A program made the translations under genes and the position numbers. DNA of 64,000 nucleotides, taken from the NCBI RefSeq assembly GCF_038396785.1, contig NZ_CP151087.1:3782001-3846000 (forward strand), written 5' to 3'. The notes beneath the pieces are model-generated. The model worked only from the letters and a program-made list of their open reading frames with translations. It made no database searches and was not told the DNA's origin. Within the stretch, counting starts at the first letter, position 1. Each line of letters opens with the position of its first letter. The DNA is from Sphingobacterium thalpophilum (GTDB taxonomy: Bacteria > Bacteroidota > Bacteroidia > Sphingobacteriales > Sphingobacteriaceae). Positions 9,421 to 18,570 of the stretch are shown here, piece by piece.

Positions 9421-10863
9421 ATGGATAACTTGTTTTTACTTATTTTATTGCCGTTAATAAGCGCATTGATTCTAACGTTCTTAAAGACCAATGCTGCAAA
9501 GTCTATTGCCTTGATTTTATCATTACTGTCTTTGGCTTTGACTATTCCTTTCCTTTGTACTTTTGACGCAAATGGCGGAATGCAATTTGAACAAAATTGG
9601 CTATGGATTTCTTCATTGCATATTCATTTTCATATCGGCGTTGATGGAATTAGCTTGCCGTTGATCTTATTGACGAATGGGCTGATGCCTTTAATTATTG
9701 CCACAACCTTTAAGAAGGATTATAAAGGAAACTTTTATGCTTTAATGGCTTTTATGCAAGCGGGCTTATTGCTCGTATTTATGGCCTTGGATGCGTTTAC
9801 TTTTTATGTGGGCTGGGAGATTGCCTTGATTCCGATTTATTTTATTTGTGCACTTTGGGGTGAAGGAGATCGTATCCGCGTAAATTTGAAATTCTTTATT
9901 TATACTTTCTTGGGTAGCCTTTTGATGTTGATCGGTATTCTTTATCTCTATCAACAAGTGCCCAATCGTGATTTTGAATGGACTTCATTTATTGCATTAG
10001 ATTTGGGGGAAAACACACAGCGATGGTTATTTTGGGCTTTTTTTGTTGCTTTCGCCATCAAAATACCAATTTTTCCTTTTCATACTTGGCAACCCAATAC
10101 GTATACAAACGCACCTGCAGCAGGCACGATGTTATTGGCGGGTATCATGCTCAAAATGGGGGTTTATGGTTTAATGCGTTGGCTATTGCCTATCGCACCA
10201 GCCGGTGTTGCGCTGTACGGACATTTTGCAATGATCTTATGCGTTATTGGGATCGTCTATGCTTCCATTATTGCAATTAAACAAGATGATGTGAAGCGAT
10301 TGATCGCCTATTCATCAATAGCTCACGTTGGCTTAATTAGTGCTGGTGTCTTCACATGGAATACGAATGGCCTGAGTGGAGCAACTATTCAAATGTTAAA
10401 TCACGGTATTTCTGTGATAGGACTTTTTTATGTGTTGGATATTATACAGCAGCGCACACAGACACGTCGTCTTACTGAGCTTGGTGGAATAGCAAGCAAG
10501 GCGCCTCGGTTGGCCATCTTCTTTATGATTATTTGTATGGGAGCAGTGGGGTTACCATTAACGAATGGATTTATTGGTGAGTTTTTATTATTGAAAGGCG
10601 TTTTTCAATATGGATTTTGGTTTGCTGTTTTTGCTGGTTTAACCTTAATTCTGGGTGCAGTTTATATCCTTAGGCTTTATCAAGGAACGATGCTGGGAGA
10701 AACGACCGAAAGAACTATACAATTTGAAGATGTAAAAGGAACGGAACTTATTGTATTGACGGTGGTCTCTGTCTTGATCCTTTATATTGGTATATTCCCT
10801 AATTTCCTATTGAACCTTTCTGCAGGTTCTGTGGAAGTTTTAAGTACATTTTTAGGCAGATAA
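9421..10863 (+). CDS. nuoM: NADH-quinone oxidoreductase subunit M (NuoM)
   Basis: A 480-residue antiporter-like membrane subunit that pumps protons. GVDGISLPLILLT near residue 75, the channel-lining glutamate in YVGWEIALIPIYF near residue 130, and KIPIFPFHTWQPNTYTNAP near residue 220 mark the family. It lies between nuoL and nuoN with 14-17 bp gaps. Confidence 0.97.
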   Translation: MDNLFLLILLPLISALILTFLKTNAAKSIALILSLLSLALTIPFLCTFDANGGMQFEQNWLWISSLHIHFHIGVDGISLPLILLTNGLMPLIIATTFKKDYKGNFYALMAFMQAGLLLVFMALDAFTFYVGWEIALIPIYFICALWGEGDRIRVNLKFFIYTFLGSLLMLIGILYLYQQVPNRDFEWTSFIALDLGENTQRWLFWAFFVAFAIKIPIFPFHTWQPNTYTNAPAAGTMLLAGIMLKMGVYGLMRWLLPIAPAGVALYGHFAMILCVIGIVYASIIAIKQDDVKRLIAYSSIAHVGLISAGVFTWNTNGLSGATIQMLNHGISVIGLFYVLDIIQQRTQTRRLTELGGIASKAPRLAIFFMIICMGAVGLPLTNGFIGEFLLLKGVFQYGFWFAVFAGLTLILGAVYILRLYQGTMLGETTERTIQFEDVKGTELIVLTVVSVLILYIGIFPNFLLNLSAGSVEVLSTFLGR

Positions 10864-10880
10864 TAGATATATTTAATTGT

Positions 10881-12257
10881 ATGGGTGCAATAATTACACT
10901 TTCGATATTAGCATTAGTCGTCCTTTACCTTGGCTTATTCAAGATGAAATCTATGCTGCTGCCTGTTTCTATTCTTGGCTTCTTGGTCGCTTTTGGTTTC
11001 TTATGGAATGACTGGACTTCGACCAGCGGACCGCTCTTTAGTGGGATGGTTCATTTTGATCATTACGCTATTGCTTTCTCGGTCTTATGTATCGCGGTTA
11101 CCTTGTGTATCTTTGTAATCTCAAAGGGATATTTTGATGAGGAGGGACAAATTGCGGAGTATTACTCGTTATTGATTTTCTCCCTCACAGGTGCTGTTCT
11201 TGTGAATAGTTATCATAATTTTTCAATGCTTTTTTTAGGTATTGAAATTATGTCTGTAGCGCTTTATATTTTGGTCGGGATACGTAAAAGAGACAAAGCA
11301 TCAAATGAAGCTGCATTAAAGTACTTTTTGATGGGCGCTTTCTCTACTGGGTTTCTACTGTTTGGTATTGCCCTGTTATACGGTGCTACCGGATCATTTG
11401 ATTTAAGTGAAATCAAAAACTATGTCGTCAATAACCCGCAGGCAATTTCGCCTTTGTTTTATGGAGGTATATTGCTCCTCATTGTGGGACTGACGTTCAA
11501 GGTGGGGGCTGTTCCCTTTCATTTCTGGACACCAGATGTTTATGATGGGGCTCCGATACTGATTACGAGTTATATGAGTACGGTCGTTAAAGTTGCTTCT
11601 TTCGCCGGATTGTTACGTTTATTCAGTTATAGTCTATTGCCTTTACAAGATTTTTGGACTCCAGTTTTCTTAGTGATCGCCATTCTCACCTTATTTGTTG
11701 GAAATATTTCTGCATTAATGCAGTCTTCCTTCAAACGCATGCTTGCCTATTCAAGTGTTTCGCATGCTGGGTATATGTTATTTGCGATTGTAGCAGTAGG
11801 GGCTACTTCGGCTAACAGTATCTTTGCTTATGGCCTTGCCTATTCGCTGGCAACCATTGTTGCCTTTACGGGATTGATCCTAGTCAAGAAAACGACGGGC
11901 TCCGAGCATTTTGAAGCTTTTAATGGCTTGGGTAAACGAAATCCTTTGCTCGCATTTGCCATCACGATAGCCATGCTTTCCCTTGCGGGAATACCACTGA
12001 CAGCTGGATTTATCGGTAAGTTTATGATGTTTTCTTCTGTTATGGAAAATTATCATATTGTTTTGCTCGTATTGGCGGTAATCAATGCAGGCATTGCTGT
12101 GTATTACTATTTGAAAGTTGTTGTTGCGATGTACTTTAGAGACAGTGACGAATCCTGTGTCAATGTGCAGTGGAATTATTCATTGGTATTATTCCTTGCC
12201 GTAATGCTTACCATATTAATTGGGGTATATCCAGACTGTCTTTTAAAATTAATATAA
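10881..12257 (+). CDS. nuoN: NADH-quinone oxidoreductase subunit N (NuoN)
   Basis: The last of the three antiporter-like subunits, 458 residues. LGIEIMSVALYILVG near residue 120 and GAVPFHFWTPDVYDGAP near residue 210 carry the conserved proton-path residues. This is the final gene of the operon; a hairpin followed by a T-tract begins about 30 bp downstream. Confidence 0.97.
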   Translation: MGAIITLSILALVVLYLGLFKMKSMLLPVSILGFLVAFGFLWNDWTSTSGPLFSGMVHFDHYAIAFSVLCIAVTLCIFVISKGYFDEEGQIAEYYSLLIFSLTGAVLVNSYHNFSMLFLGIEIMSVALYILVGIRKRDKASNEAALKYFLMGAFSTGFLLFGIALLYGATGSFDLSEIKNYVVNNPQAISPLFYGGILLLIVGLTFKVGAVPFHFWTPDVYDGAPILITSYMSTVVKVASFAGLLRLFSYSLLPLQDFWTPVFLVIAILTLFVGNISALMQSSFKRMLAYSSVSHAGYMLFAIVAVGATSANSIFAYGLAYSLATIVAFTGLILVKKTTGSEHFEAFNGLGKRNPLLAFAITIAMLSLAGIPLTAGFIGKFMMFSSVMENYHIVLLVLAVINAGIAVYYYLKVVVAMYFRDSDESCVNVQWNYSLVLFLAVMLTILIGVYPDCLLKLI

Positions 12258-12288
12258 AGGTTCTGTTAAAATACTTGTTGTTTATTAG

Positions 12289-12318
12289 AGCATGGCGATT
12301 TCGCTGTGCTTTTTTTAT
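12289..12318 (+). terminator. Rho-independent terminator of the nuo operon
   Basis: The sequence AGCATGGCGA-tt-TCGCTGTGCT forms a stem of up to ten pairs, two of them G-T, followed directly by a run of seven T. It lies just after nuoN and before the next gene. Confidence 0.75.
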
Positions 12319-12383
12319 TTTTATTGGTATAACTCTTGCATACAAATTGTATATTGTAAAAAAGAAATCCTATCAAATTGCAG

Positions 12384-14924
12384 ATGGCGTTTAAAGTGTG
12401 TGTTAAATCTTTTTCGATTCATGTTTTATGTGTGTTACTTTTCTTCGTTATCTGCGAACAAGTAATTGCACAGGACTTTATTCGTGGAAAGGTCATTGAT
12501 GCACAAACAGGCAAGGGCATTTCAAGGGTTTCAATCAACTGGCTTGGGGAAGATAGCGGTGGTAGCAGCGATACCCTTGGGTATTTTAAGATTCAAGATA
12601 TCAAGAAATACAGACAGCTTGTATTTGGAGCAGTGGGGTATGAGCGGCGGACAGTGGATGTCCGTCGGTTACAAGATTCTATGCTGACAGTGCATTTAAT
12701 TGCCTCGAATAATACATTAGAGGAGGTCGTGGTCAATAGAAAAAGCAAAAAGCCTAAAGATCCAGCTATTGCACTGATTGAACAGGTGATAGCGCATCGA
12801 CCACAAAATCATTATACCCGTATACCTGAAATTCGTTTTGACGAATACGAGAAGACGCAATTTGGTTTTGTCAATCCTGAAGATAAAGCGAAAAAATTTC
12901 CGAAACCATTCCGATTCCTTTTTGAAAATGTCGATTCTACAGCTTTTCGGGGGCAGACCATTGCACCCTTTTATTTGGAAGAAAACTATGCTAATATCTA
13001 TTCATCCCATAATCCAGATCGTAGTAAGAAGATTGTCATCAGCCACAATCAGACCGAATTAAATCCACGCTTTTTTAACAATGACAATTGGCAGACGCGG
13101 TTTCAAACGATACTCCGTGATGTTGATCTCTATGATAATACAATTCAGATCACAAACAAAGGAGTCTTGAGCCCAATTGCTGCAGGTGCTACAGCGTTTT
13201 ATAGGTACAAAATTCAAGATACGGTCAAGATCGAAGGCAAGGATTATATTGAGCTCCATTTTGAAGGTAAATCGGCTATTGATCTGCTCTTCTACGGTGA
13301 TCTTCTGATCTCAGATGATACAAGGTATGCTGTTCATAGCGCAACTTTGAATATCGGACGTTCTGCAAATATCAATTGGATCAATGACGTGCAAATAGAT
13401 CTCAGCTATAGTGAATTTAAAAATGGTAGCATGCTCCCTGTTCGTGCAGATCTAAAAATGTTATTTGGTGGGAGCAAGTCAGATGTATTGTATGGACGCA
13501 GGGAAACCCAATACCTGGGATATCGCACAGATTCTATTTCGAATGAGAATTTTGCTGGTGTACCAGTTGAAAAGAGGTATCTCCTCCCGTCCGCACCGCA
13601 GGTGCCCATTGTAGGGGTTAGACCAACTCCGTTAAGCCATGCTGAATTAGGAGCCTATCAAAAGGTTGATTCGGTACAGAATATGCGTTCTTTTAATCAG
13701 TTGGTCGCATTGGGTTATTTGTTAGCAAAGGGATATTATAATGCCGGGAAAGTTGAATTTGGTCCACTGGAATATCTTTATAGCCGCAATAATTACGAGG
13801 GGAATCGTGTGCGCCTGAGTGGTCGGACGACGCGTTTATTTTCGGAAAAAGCCTACATTGAAGGATACACAGCCTATGGCGATAAGGACAAAGCGCTAAA
13901 GTACTACCTGAGTACGGCATTTACTTTAAATGGAGAACGTATTGTTCAGTTTCCGGCAAATTATTTACGCTTTACAGTACAGCATGACGTCATGGAACCG
14001 GGGCGAGGTTTGGGTTTTTTAAAAGGGGATGGTTTCTTCCGTTCTTTTGGGAAAAACAGGCCTAATAAATGGCAATTTAATGATATCTATCGTATCGATC
14101 ATCTGATCGAATTTGGGAACCATGTTAGCGTAGGAACGGCGTTTACGCATACCCGCAGACAACCGCGCGCTGACTTGTTTTATATTAATAGCCTACCTTT
14201 ACCTGATACTGTCCGACAAGTCAATACAAATGACCTACAGCTGATTTTACGTTGGGCTCCGAATGAAGAATTTACTTATCATAATCTCGACAGAGGAACC
14301 GTAGAAAACAAATATCCCATTTTTACCCTGCAATATAATAAAGGACTGAAAGGATTTTGGGGCGCAGACTATAGTTATGATGCATTACGCTTTAGCATTT
14401 TCAAACGACTATTTTTATCCCCAGCGGGGCAGGCGGATTTTGAATTTTCAGGAGGAAGAATTTGGGGGAAACATCTGCCTTATACCTTACTGGAACTCCC
14501 TGATGTCAATAGAGATAAGCAGGGGCCGTTGGTGAATTTTGATTTGATGGCTACCTCGGAATTTGTTTCAGACCAGTTTTTGAAACTGACCTATTACCAC
14601 AACTGGAATGGTTTCTTTTTTAATAGAATTCCGTTGTTCAGGCGGTTAAAATGGCGTGAAGTGACGGGATTCAAAGCTTTTTATGGCAAATTAAGCGATG
14701 CCAATAACCCTTTTGTTACGCCCGAAAATATTCAGTTTGAAGCGGACAAAGATGGTATTATTCAAACAAAAGCCGTGCGTAACAAACCTTATGTAGAAGG
14801 ACTTGTGGGGGTGGATAATATCTTTAAATTGATTAGATTAGAGTATAAAAAGAGATTAAGCTATAAAGGCGGTGAAGGTGTACCTTCTGATACTTTTACG
14901 GCATCCTTACATTTTAATTTTTAG
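12384..14924 (+). CDS. DUF5686-type outer membrane protein with carboxypeptidase-like N-domain
   Basis: An 846-residue exported protein of the kind annotated in Bacteroidetes as DUF5686 / carboxypeptidase-like regulatory domain protein; no biochemical role is established. A signal peptide (hydrophobic run ending ICEQVIAQD) is followed by a beta-sandwich repeat (FIRGKVIDAQTGKGISRVSI) up to about residue 110. The rest is rich in alternating aromatic strands and ends in F, as in an outer membrane barrel. I chose the ATG at 12384 over the TTG two codons upstream. It stands outside the nuo transcript, and the enoyl-CoA hydratase gene begins only 5 bp after it, suggesting co-transcription. Confidence 0.8.
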   Translation: MAFKVCVKSFSIHVLCVLLFFVICEQVIAQDFIRGKVIDAQTGKGISRVSINWLGEDSGGSSDTLGYFKIQDIKKYRQLVFGAVGYERRTVDVRRLQDSMLTVHLIASNNTLEEVVVNRKSKKPKDPAIALIEQVIAHRPQNHYTRIPEIRFDEYEKTQFGFVNPEDKAKKFPKPFRFLFENVDSTAFRGQTIAPFYLEENYANIYSSHNPDRSKKIVISHNQTELNPRFFNNDNWQTRFQTILRDVDLYDNTIQITNKGVLSPIAAGATAFYRYKIQDTVKIEGKDYIELHFEGKSAIDLLFYGDLLISDDTRYAVHSATLNIGRSANINWINDVQIDLSYSEFKNGSMLPVRADLKMLFGGSKSDVLYGRRETQYLGYRTDSISNENFAGVPVEKRYLLPSAPQVPIVGVRPTPLSHAELGAYQKVDSVQNMRSFNQLVALGYLLAKGYYNAGKVEFGPLEYLYSRNNYEGNRVRLSGRTTRLFSEKAYIEGYTAYGDKDKALKYYLSTAFTLNGERIVQFPANYLRFTVQHDVMEPGRGLGFLKGDGFFRSFGKNRPNKWQFNDIYRIDHLIEFGNHVSVGTAFTHTRRQPRADLFYINSLPLPDTVRQVNTNDLQLILRWAPNEEFTYHNLDRGTVENKYPIFTLQYNKGLKGFWGADYSYDALRFSIFKRLFLSPAGQADFEFSGGRIWGKHLPYTLLELPDVNRDKQGPLVNFDLMATSEFVSDQFLKLTYYHNWNGFFFNRIPLFRRLKWREVTGFKAFYGKLSDANNPFVTPENIQFEADKDGIIQTKAVRNKPYVEGLVGVDNIFKLIRLEYKKRLSYKGGEGVPSDTFTASLHFNF

Positions 14925-14929
14925 CAATT

Positions 14930-15709
14930 ATGGTTCAATATTCAAATTTAAAGTATGCCATTAAAGATAGTATTGGCTATGTTATCATTAATCGCGAACC
15001 GCAACTGAATGCCCTAAATCAGGAAACACTTGATGAATTGCAAGATATCTTCAAACATTTCAATTCCGATGATCATGTAAGGGGTATTATCCTGACCGGC
15101 GCTGGACATAAAGCATTTGCCGCGGGCGCGGATATCAAGGAATTTGTGGATCTGTCTGTAATTCAGGCGCGATGGCTTAGTGAAAGAGGACATATTATTT
15201 TTACGGATCTTATCGAAGCTTCTCCGAAGCCAGTTATTGCTGCTATAAATGGATATGCTTTGGGCGGAGGACTCGAGATGGCTTTAGCTTGCCATATCCG
15301 TATCGCTTCTGAAAATGCCAAAATGGGACTTCCGGAGGTTTCTTTGGGGCTGATTCCCGGTTACGGAGGTACGCAGCGTTTGCCCAAATTGATCGGAAAA
15401 GGACAAGCTATGCAAATGATTTTAACGGGCGATATGATTGATGCGCAGCGAGCTTATGAACTAGGACTGGTCAATGAGGTGATCGCACAGGATAAACTAA
15501 TTGCTCGAGCGGAGGAAATACTCCAAAAGATATTTACCCGCTCGCGTGTTGCGGTGGCAAATGCTATTGCAGCCATTAACGCCGCTGAAGATAAACAACA
15601 GAATGGGAATAAGGTGGAAATGGATGCCTTTGGACATCTGTTCGGAACAGACGATTTCAAAGAAGGTGTTTCAGCATTTTTAGCGAAAAGGACACCCAAT
15701 TTTGAATAA
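14930..15709 (+). CDS. Enoyl-CoA hydratase/isomerase family protein
   Basis: A crotonase-fold protein of 259 residues, likely hydrating trans-2-enoyl-CoA to 3-hydroxyacyl-CoA. The oxyanion-hole segments AGGHKAFAAGADIKEF-like (here GAGHKAFAAGADIKEF, about residue 62) and ALGGGLEMALACH are present. Both catalytic glutamates are kept: Glu116 in GGGLE and Glu136 in GLPEVSLG. This supports true hydratase activity rather than only isomerase. The exact acyl substrate cannot be read from sequence. It is probably co-transcribed with the preceding gene. Confidence 0.88.
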   Translation: MVQYSNLKYAIKDSIGYVIINREPQLNALNQETLDELQDIFKHFNSDDHVRGIILTGAGHKAFAAGADIKEFVDLSVIQARWLSERGHIIFTDLIEASPKPVIAAINGYALGGGLEMALACHIRIASENAKMGLPEVSLGLIPGYGGTQRLPKLIGKGQAMQMILTGDMIDAQRAYELGLVNEVIAQDKLIARAEEILQKIFTRSRVAVANAIAAINAAEDKQQNGNKVEMDAFGHLFGTDDFKEGVSAFLAKRTPNFE

Positions 15710-15888
15710 TGCCGCAATACTTCGTTAAATGCTATACGTTGTGCATTGGCAGGTTTGAATGTCGATGAAGAGATGAGATAGCGCCAAGAAAAGATGTTCG
15801 GATGGAGAGCCAATCGTTTATAACCAATCGTTTAGAGGTAATTGGTCAGGATGGCTTATGAATCTGGATCTGAAAGGTTTAACTGCCA

Positions 15889-16470
15889 TTATTTTTGATA
15901 TTTTTTTCGGTATTCTTGTGGCGACATTTTCATTTCTCGTGTAAACGCTTTTGAAAAATGAAAGGGATCATAAAAGTGGAGTTTAAATGCGATTTCTTTA
16001 ATCTTAAGTAGTGTAAATTGTAGGTAAGAGCAAGCTCTTTGCATACGGAGTTGATTGTAATATACCATGGGAGGGTAAGATGTTTTCTGCTTGAACAAGT
16101 TTATAAGATGTGATTTGGAGTAGCTGAAATGTGCTGAAATATCATCCAGATTGATATTGTTCTCCAGGTTGTCTTTCATAAATATGATGATGTCCTGTAT
16201 AATATTGTCTACTTGAATTCGGTTACTTTCTCTAAACTGTGTCTGATATTGAATGGAAGCTAAAAAATATTGAAAGCAAAAACTCGTATACTCCAAATTT
16301 TCTGGGCTGTACCCCATTTCCAGATTTTTGTAGATGCTTTCGAAGAGCTGGATGCGGTTGGCATGTTTGTTTGAATCCGCGTCATCTATATGAATCACTT
16401 GGCCCATGATATGTTTAAAAAGAGCCGCATCCGTCCCGGCGAAATGAATCCAATTTTCGCGATGCTCCCA
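15889..16470 (-). pseudogene. AraC-family regulator remnant, N-terminus replaced by IS sequence
   Basis: The C-terminal two-thirds of an AraC/XylS-type regulator. The double helix-turn-helix is intact at the end (NLDDISAHFSYSKSHLINLFK, then IKEIAFKLHFYDPFHFSKAFTREM, then SPQEYRKKYQK). Just before it is ENWIHFAGTDAALF, the typical end of the AraC cupin domain. Everything upstream of that point, i.e. the ligand-binding cupin, is missing. The open frame instead runs back into transposase sequence (FYGISASKLRRYYRNKLSGF). The first in-frame ATG (16407) would give a 172-residue protein without the sensor domain. I judge it a broken gene, although a truncated product is possible. Confidence 0.7.
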
Positions 16471-17001
16471 ATCCTGGAAACCGCTCAGTTTATTGCGGTA
16501 GTATCTCCTTAGTTTACTGGCTGATATCCCATAGAATGAACTGATGGTCTGAATGCTATGAGCCTGGTTGTCCGCTGATACCTTTTAAAAAAGCTGCGAA
16601 ATCCTGTGTGATGCGCGTCCCTTTGGCTACTAGTTCCCAATTTCTGTAGACTACTTTATCGGTATCCTGGTTGAGCCACCTGCGGCGCTTGACATGAAGA
16701 TAGACCTGCATGCCACGGATAGGAAAATCTTGAAGGGTAACGGGTTCGAAAAACCCCTTGGAAATCAACTTCTGGCCTTGATATTCTTCAGGTGTATTAT
16801 TGAGTTCCTCCAGAAAGATATCCAGTCTTTTTTCTTCTTTGGAATAGTGGGTCATCTCAAAATAATCGGAAACTCCTTCGGGAATAATTAAGGGCATTAA
16901 CGCGTTAAAAGATTCGTGCATCTGTATAAATATCAAAGCACAAATATCTAATTATTTTTTATCCCCTCCACAACTTTTGTACATGATCCCCCATGATCCC
17001 C
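16460..17001 (-). mobile_element. 5' fragment of an ISAon1-like insertion sequence
   Basis: An incomplete insertion sequence. It contains a whole first transposase ORF (16556-16921) and about the first 40 residues of the second ORF in the next frame, and then stops abruptly where AraC sequence begins (about 16455-16475). The outer end probably lies near 16990-17001, where a GGGGATCATG-containing sequence, read on the minus strand, precedes the ORF; a 10-bp unit (CATGATCCCC on plus) is present twice in tandem at 16982-17001. The catalytic DDE part and the other terminus are absent, so it cannot move by itself. Family assignment is from memory of the N-terminal protein. Confidence 0.7.
16556..16921 (-). 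CDS. ISAon1-type transposase, N-terminal ORF
   Basis: A 121-residue protein (MHESFNALMPLIIPEGVSDY…) matching the ISAon1-family transposase N-terminal region that in Bacteroidetes precedes a separate DDE transposase ORF. I took the ATG at 16921; an upstream TTG at 16936 would add five residues. It ends at a TAG, and the continuation of the transposase (SIQTISSFYGISASKLRRYY) is read in the next frame, as in the intact elements where two ORFs overlap. Here the second ORF is truncated after about 40 residues, so the product is not functional as a transposase. Confidence 0.72.
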   Translation of the reverse strand: MHESFNALMPLIIPEGVSDYFEMTHYSKEEKRLDIFLEELNNTPEEYQGQKLISKGFFEPVTLQDFPIRGMQVYLHVKRRRWLNQDTDKVVYRNWELVAKGTRITQDFAAFLKGISGQPGS

Positions 17002-17034
17002 ATTCGTGTAAGTTTTGTAGATACTGAAAAACAA

Positions 17035-17070
17035 AAAAGCCTGCAAATATTTAATTTGCAGGCTTTTGTA
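17035..17070. terminator. Hairpin terminator beside tRNA-Glu
   Basis: A perfect 10-bp stem GCCTGCAAAT / ATTTGCAGGC with a 5-nt loop, flanked by A and T runs on either side. Read on the minus strand it lies about 20 bp beyond the 3' end of tRNA-Glu and ends in a T-run, so it probably terminates that transcript. Confidence 0.75.
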
Positions 17071-17090
17071 TGTTTTGACTTTTAGATGTG

Positions 17091-17162
17091 TAGCCCGTAG
17101 GGGAATCGAACCCCTGTTTCAAGAATGAAAATCTTGCGTCCTAACCCCTAGACGAACGGGCC
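17091..17162 (-). tRNA. tRNA-Glu (anticodon UUC)
   Basis: A 72-nt cloverleaf on the minus strand. The acceptor arm is GGCCCGT / ACGGGCT with discriminator A. The anticodon arm is CAAGA-TTTTCAT-TCTTG with anticodon TTC, and the T arm is AGGGG-TTCGATT-CCCCT. No CCA is encoded. A match to the lineage promoter lies at 17181-17210. Confidence 0.96.
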
Positions 17163-17180
17163 ATATCGTTTTCGATGATG

Positions 17181-17210
17181 CAAATATAGAAGCTTTTTCA
17201 AAAAGCACAA
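17181..17210 (-). promoter_or_regulatory. Promoter of tRNA-Glu
   Basis: On the minus strand TTG (17210-17208), a 19-nt spacer, then TATATTTG (17188-17181). This matches the Bacteroidetes -33/-7 pattern TTG-N19-21-TAnnTTTG. The predicted start is a few bases before the tRNA 5' end. Confidence 0.65.
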
Positions 17211-17272
17211 AAAAAAAGTGCTGTCTGTGTGCTAATTCATTGAAATTGAGAAAAATTATTTTTTTAAAGGAC

Positions 17273-17914
17273 CTATTCTACAGCGTATGCGAGCATATAT
17301 TCATTGAACTTCTCGTAATGGACATCATAAATATGTTTGTCTTGATCGCTGTCGAGTTCAAGTTTTAATATGCCTTGTGTTTGATATTCGAATGGTTGTA
17401 TGGTCATGTTGTTCAAGAAGGAGACTCCAGCGTTGCCTTGAAGTTTATAAATCGCTTCTTTGGCGCACCAGCAAGCATAAAGCTGCTCATATCGGCTATC
17501 ATCCTGGGCGATGAATGCAAGCTCCGCAGGTTTTAGAAACTTATGTTGGATGCGCTCTACTTTTGTTTTGATGATTTCCATGTCGATACCAACCTCACCT
17601 TTTGTACTGATCATTGCTGCAGCGTAATCAAAGGAGTGTGAAAGTGATATTTTTTGGGGGAAATTAGCGAGATAAGGCTTGCCATTTGCATCCGAAGGAC
17701 ATTCGATATAGCGGGATGTGTTTAATAAGGTTCGCAATAGCACACGTGTGGCAAGCCAATGCAACCGTCTTTTCCCTTTATTAAAGGACCCTAATTTTGC
17801 TTTTTCACGTTCATCCAATTGAAGCTTCGACAGTAAATCGTCGTCCGATTCCTCAATTCGCCAAATTGCAAATTTGGTTTGGTTATCAATTTCACGTAGA
17901 TACACTAGACTCAT
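17273..17914 (-). CDS. 4'-phosphopantetheinyl transferase superfamily protein
   Basis: A Sfp-type transferase of 213 residues that would attach the phosphopantetheine arm of CoA to an acyl or peptidyl carrier protein. The two metal and CoA motifs of the superfamily are present: GEVGIDMEII near residue 107 and CWCAKEAIYKLQG near residue 153. I chose the ATG at 17914 (MSLVYLREID) because the longer frame reaches back to a start inside the divergent dcd gene's leader region. A TAnnTTTG motif (TAAATTTG) ends only 3 nt before this ATG, but I see no matching -33 element. No polyketide or peptide synthase is nearby, so it may serve fatty acid synthesis. Confidence 0.85.
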   Translation of the reverse strand: MSLVYLREIDNQTKFAIWRIEESDDDLLSKLQLDEREKAKLGSFNKGKRRLHWLATRVLLRTLLNTSRYIECPSDANGKPYLANFPQKISLSHSFDYAAAMISTKGEVGIDMEIIKTKVERIQHKFLKPAELAFIAQDDSRYEQLYACWCAKEAIYKLQGNAGVSFLNNMTIQPFEYQTQGILKLELDSDQDKHIYDVHYEKFNEYMLAYAVE

Positions 17915-18033
17915 ACCCAAATTTAAAAAACAAATCGCAGATTTTTGTTTTGAAAAATGAAGTAAAATTAGTGGGAGAACTGTATTTTTGAATTTGTATA
18001 GCATTGCCTGACGCTTTTGCTATTTTGATACAC

Positions 18034-18570
18034 ATGATTTTATCTGATAAAAGAATTCTCGAAGAGATTGAAAATGGCAGTATTGTCATTCAACCATTTG
18101 ATCGTAAATGTTTGGGAACAAATTCCTACGATGTACATTTGGGGAAATATTTGGCAACGTATGCAGACCGTGTACTTGATGCCAAGAAACACAATGAAAT
18201 TCAGCATTTTGAAATCCCGGAAGAAGGTTTTGTATTGGAACCCAATACCCTTTATTTAGGCGTTACGCAAGAATACACCGAAACGCATAAGCATGTTCCT
18301 TTTTTAGAGGGCAAATCGAGTACTGGTCGCTTAGGGATAGATATTCATGCAACTGCAGGAAAGGGCGATGTCGGTTTCTGTAATACCTGGACCTTGGAAA
18401 TTTCGGTTGCTCAGCCTGTTCGGGTTTACGCGGGAATGCCAATTGGACAATTGATCTATTTTGCTGTAGAAGGCGATATCGAGACATTTTATAACACCAA
18501 AGGTAACGCAAAATACAATGGCAAGACCATGCGTCCGGTGGAGTCGATGATGTGGAAGAATAACTTCTAA
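18034..18570 (+). CDS. dcd: dCTP deaminase
   Basis: A 178-residue nucleotide deaminase that converts dCTP to dUTP, feeding dTMP synthesis. The active-site stretch LEGKSSTGRLGIDIHATAG (about residue 98) and the later glutamate in WTLEISV match the trimeric dUTPase/Dcd fold. The ATG at 18034 (MILSDKRIL) is the usual N-terminus; a TTG 30 bp upstream is unlikely. Its TAA overlaps the ATG of the next gene by one base, so the two are probably co-expressed. Confidence 0.93.
   Translation: MILSDKRILEEIENGSIVIQPFDRKCLGTNSYDVHLGKYLATYADRVLDAKKHNEIQHFEIPEEGFVLEPNTLYLGVTQEYTETHKHVPFLEGKSSTGRLGIDIHATAGKGDVGFCNTWTLEISVAQPVRVYAGMPIGQLIYFAVEGDIETFYNTKGNAKYNGKTMRPVESMMWKNNF

Noticed and set aside
12384-14924. 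TonB-dependent receptor annotation for the DUF5686 protein
   Set aside because: No plug domain or TonB box visible; the N-terminal beta-sandwich alone is shared with many surface proteins.
15710-15888. Possible remnant gene between the enoyl-CoA hydratase and the AraC remnant
   Set aside because: Short frames in several phases but no motif, start or family; nothing can be supported.
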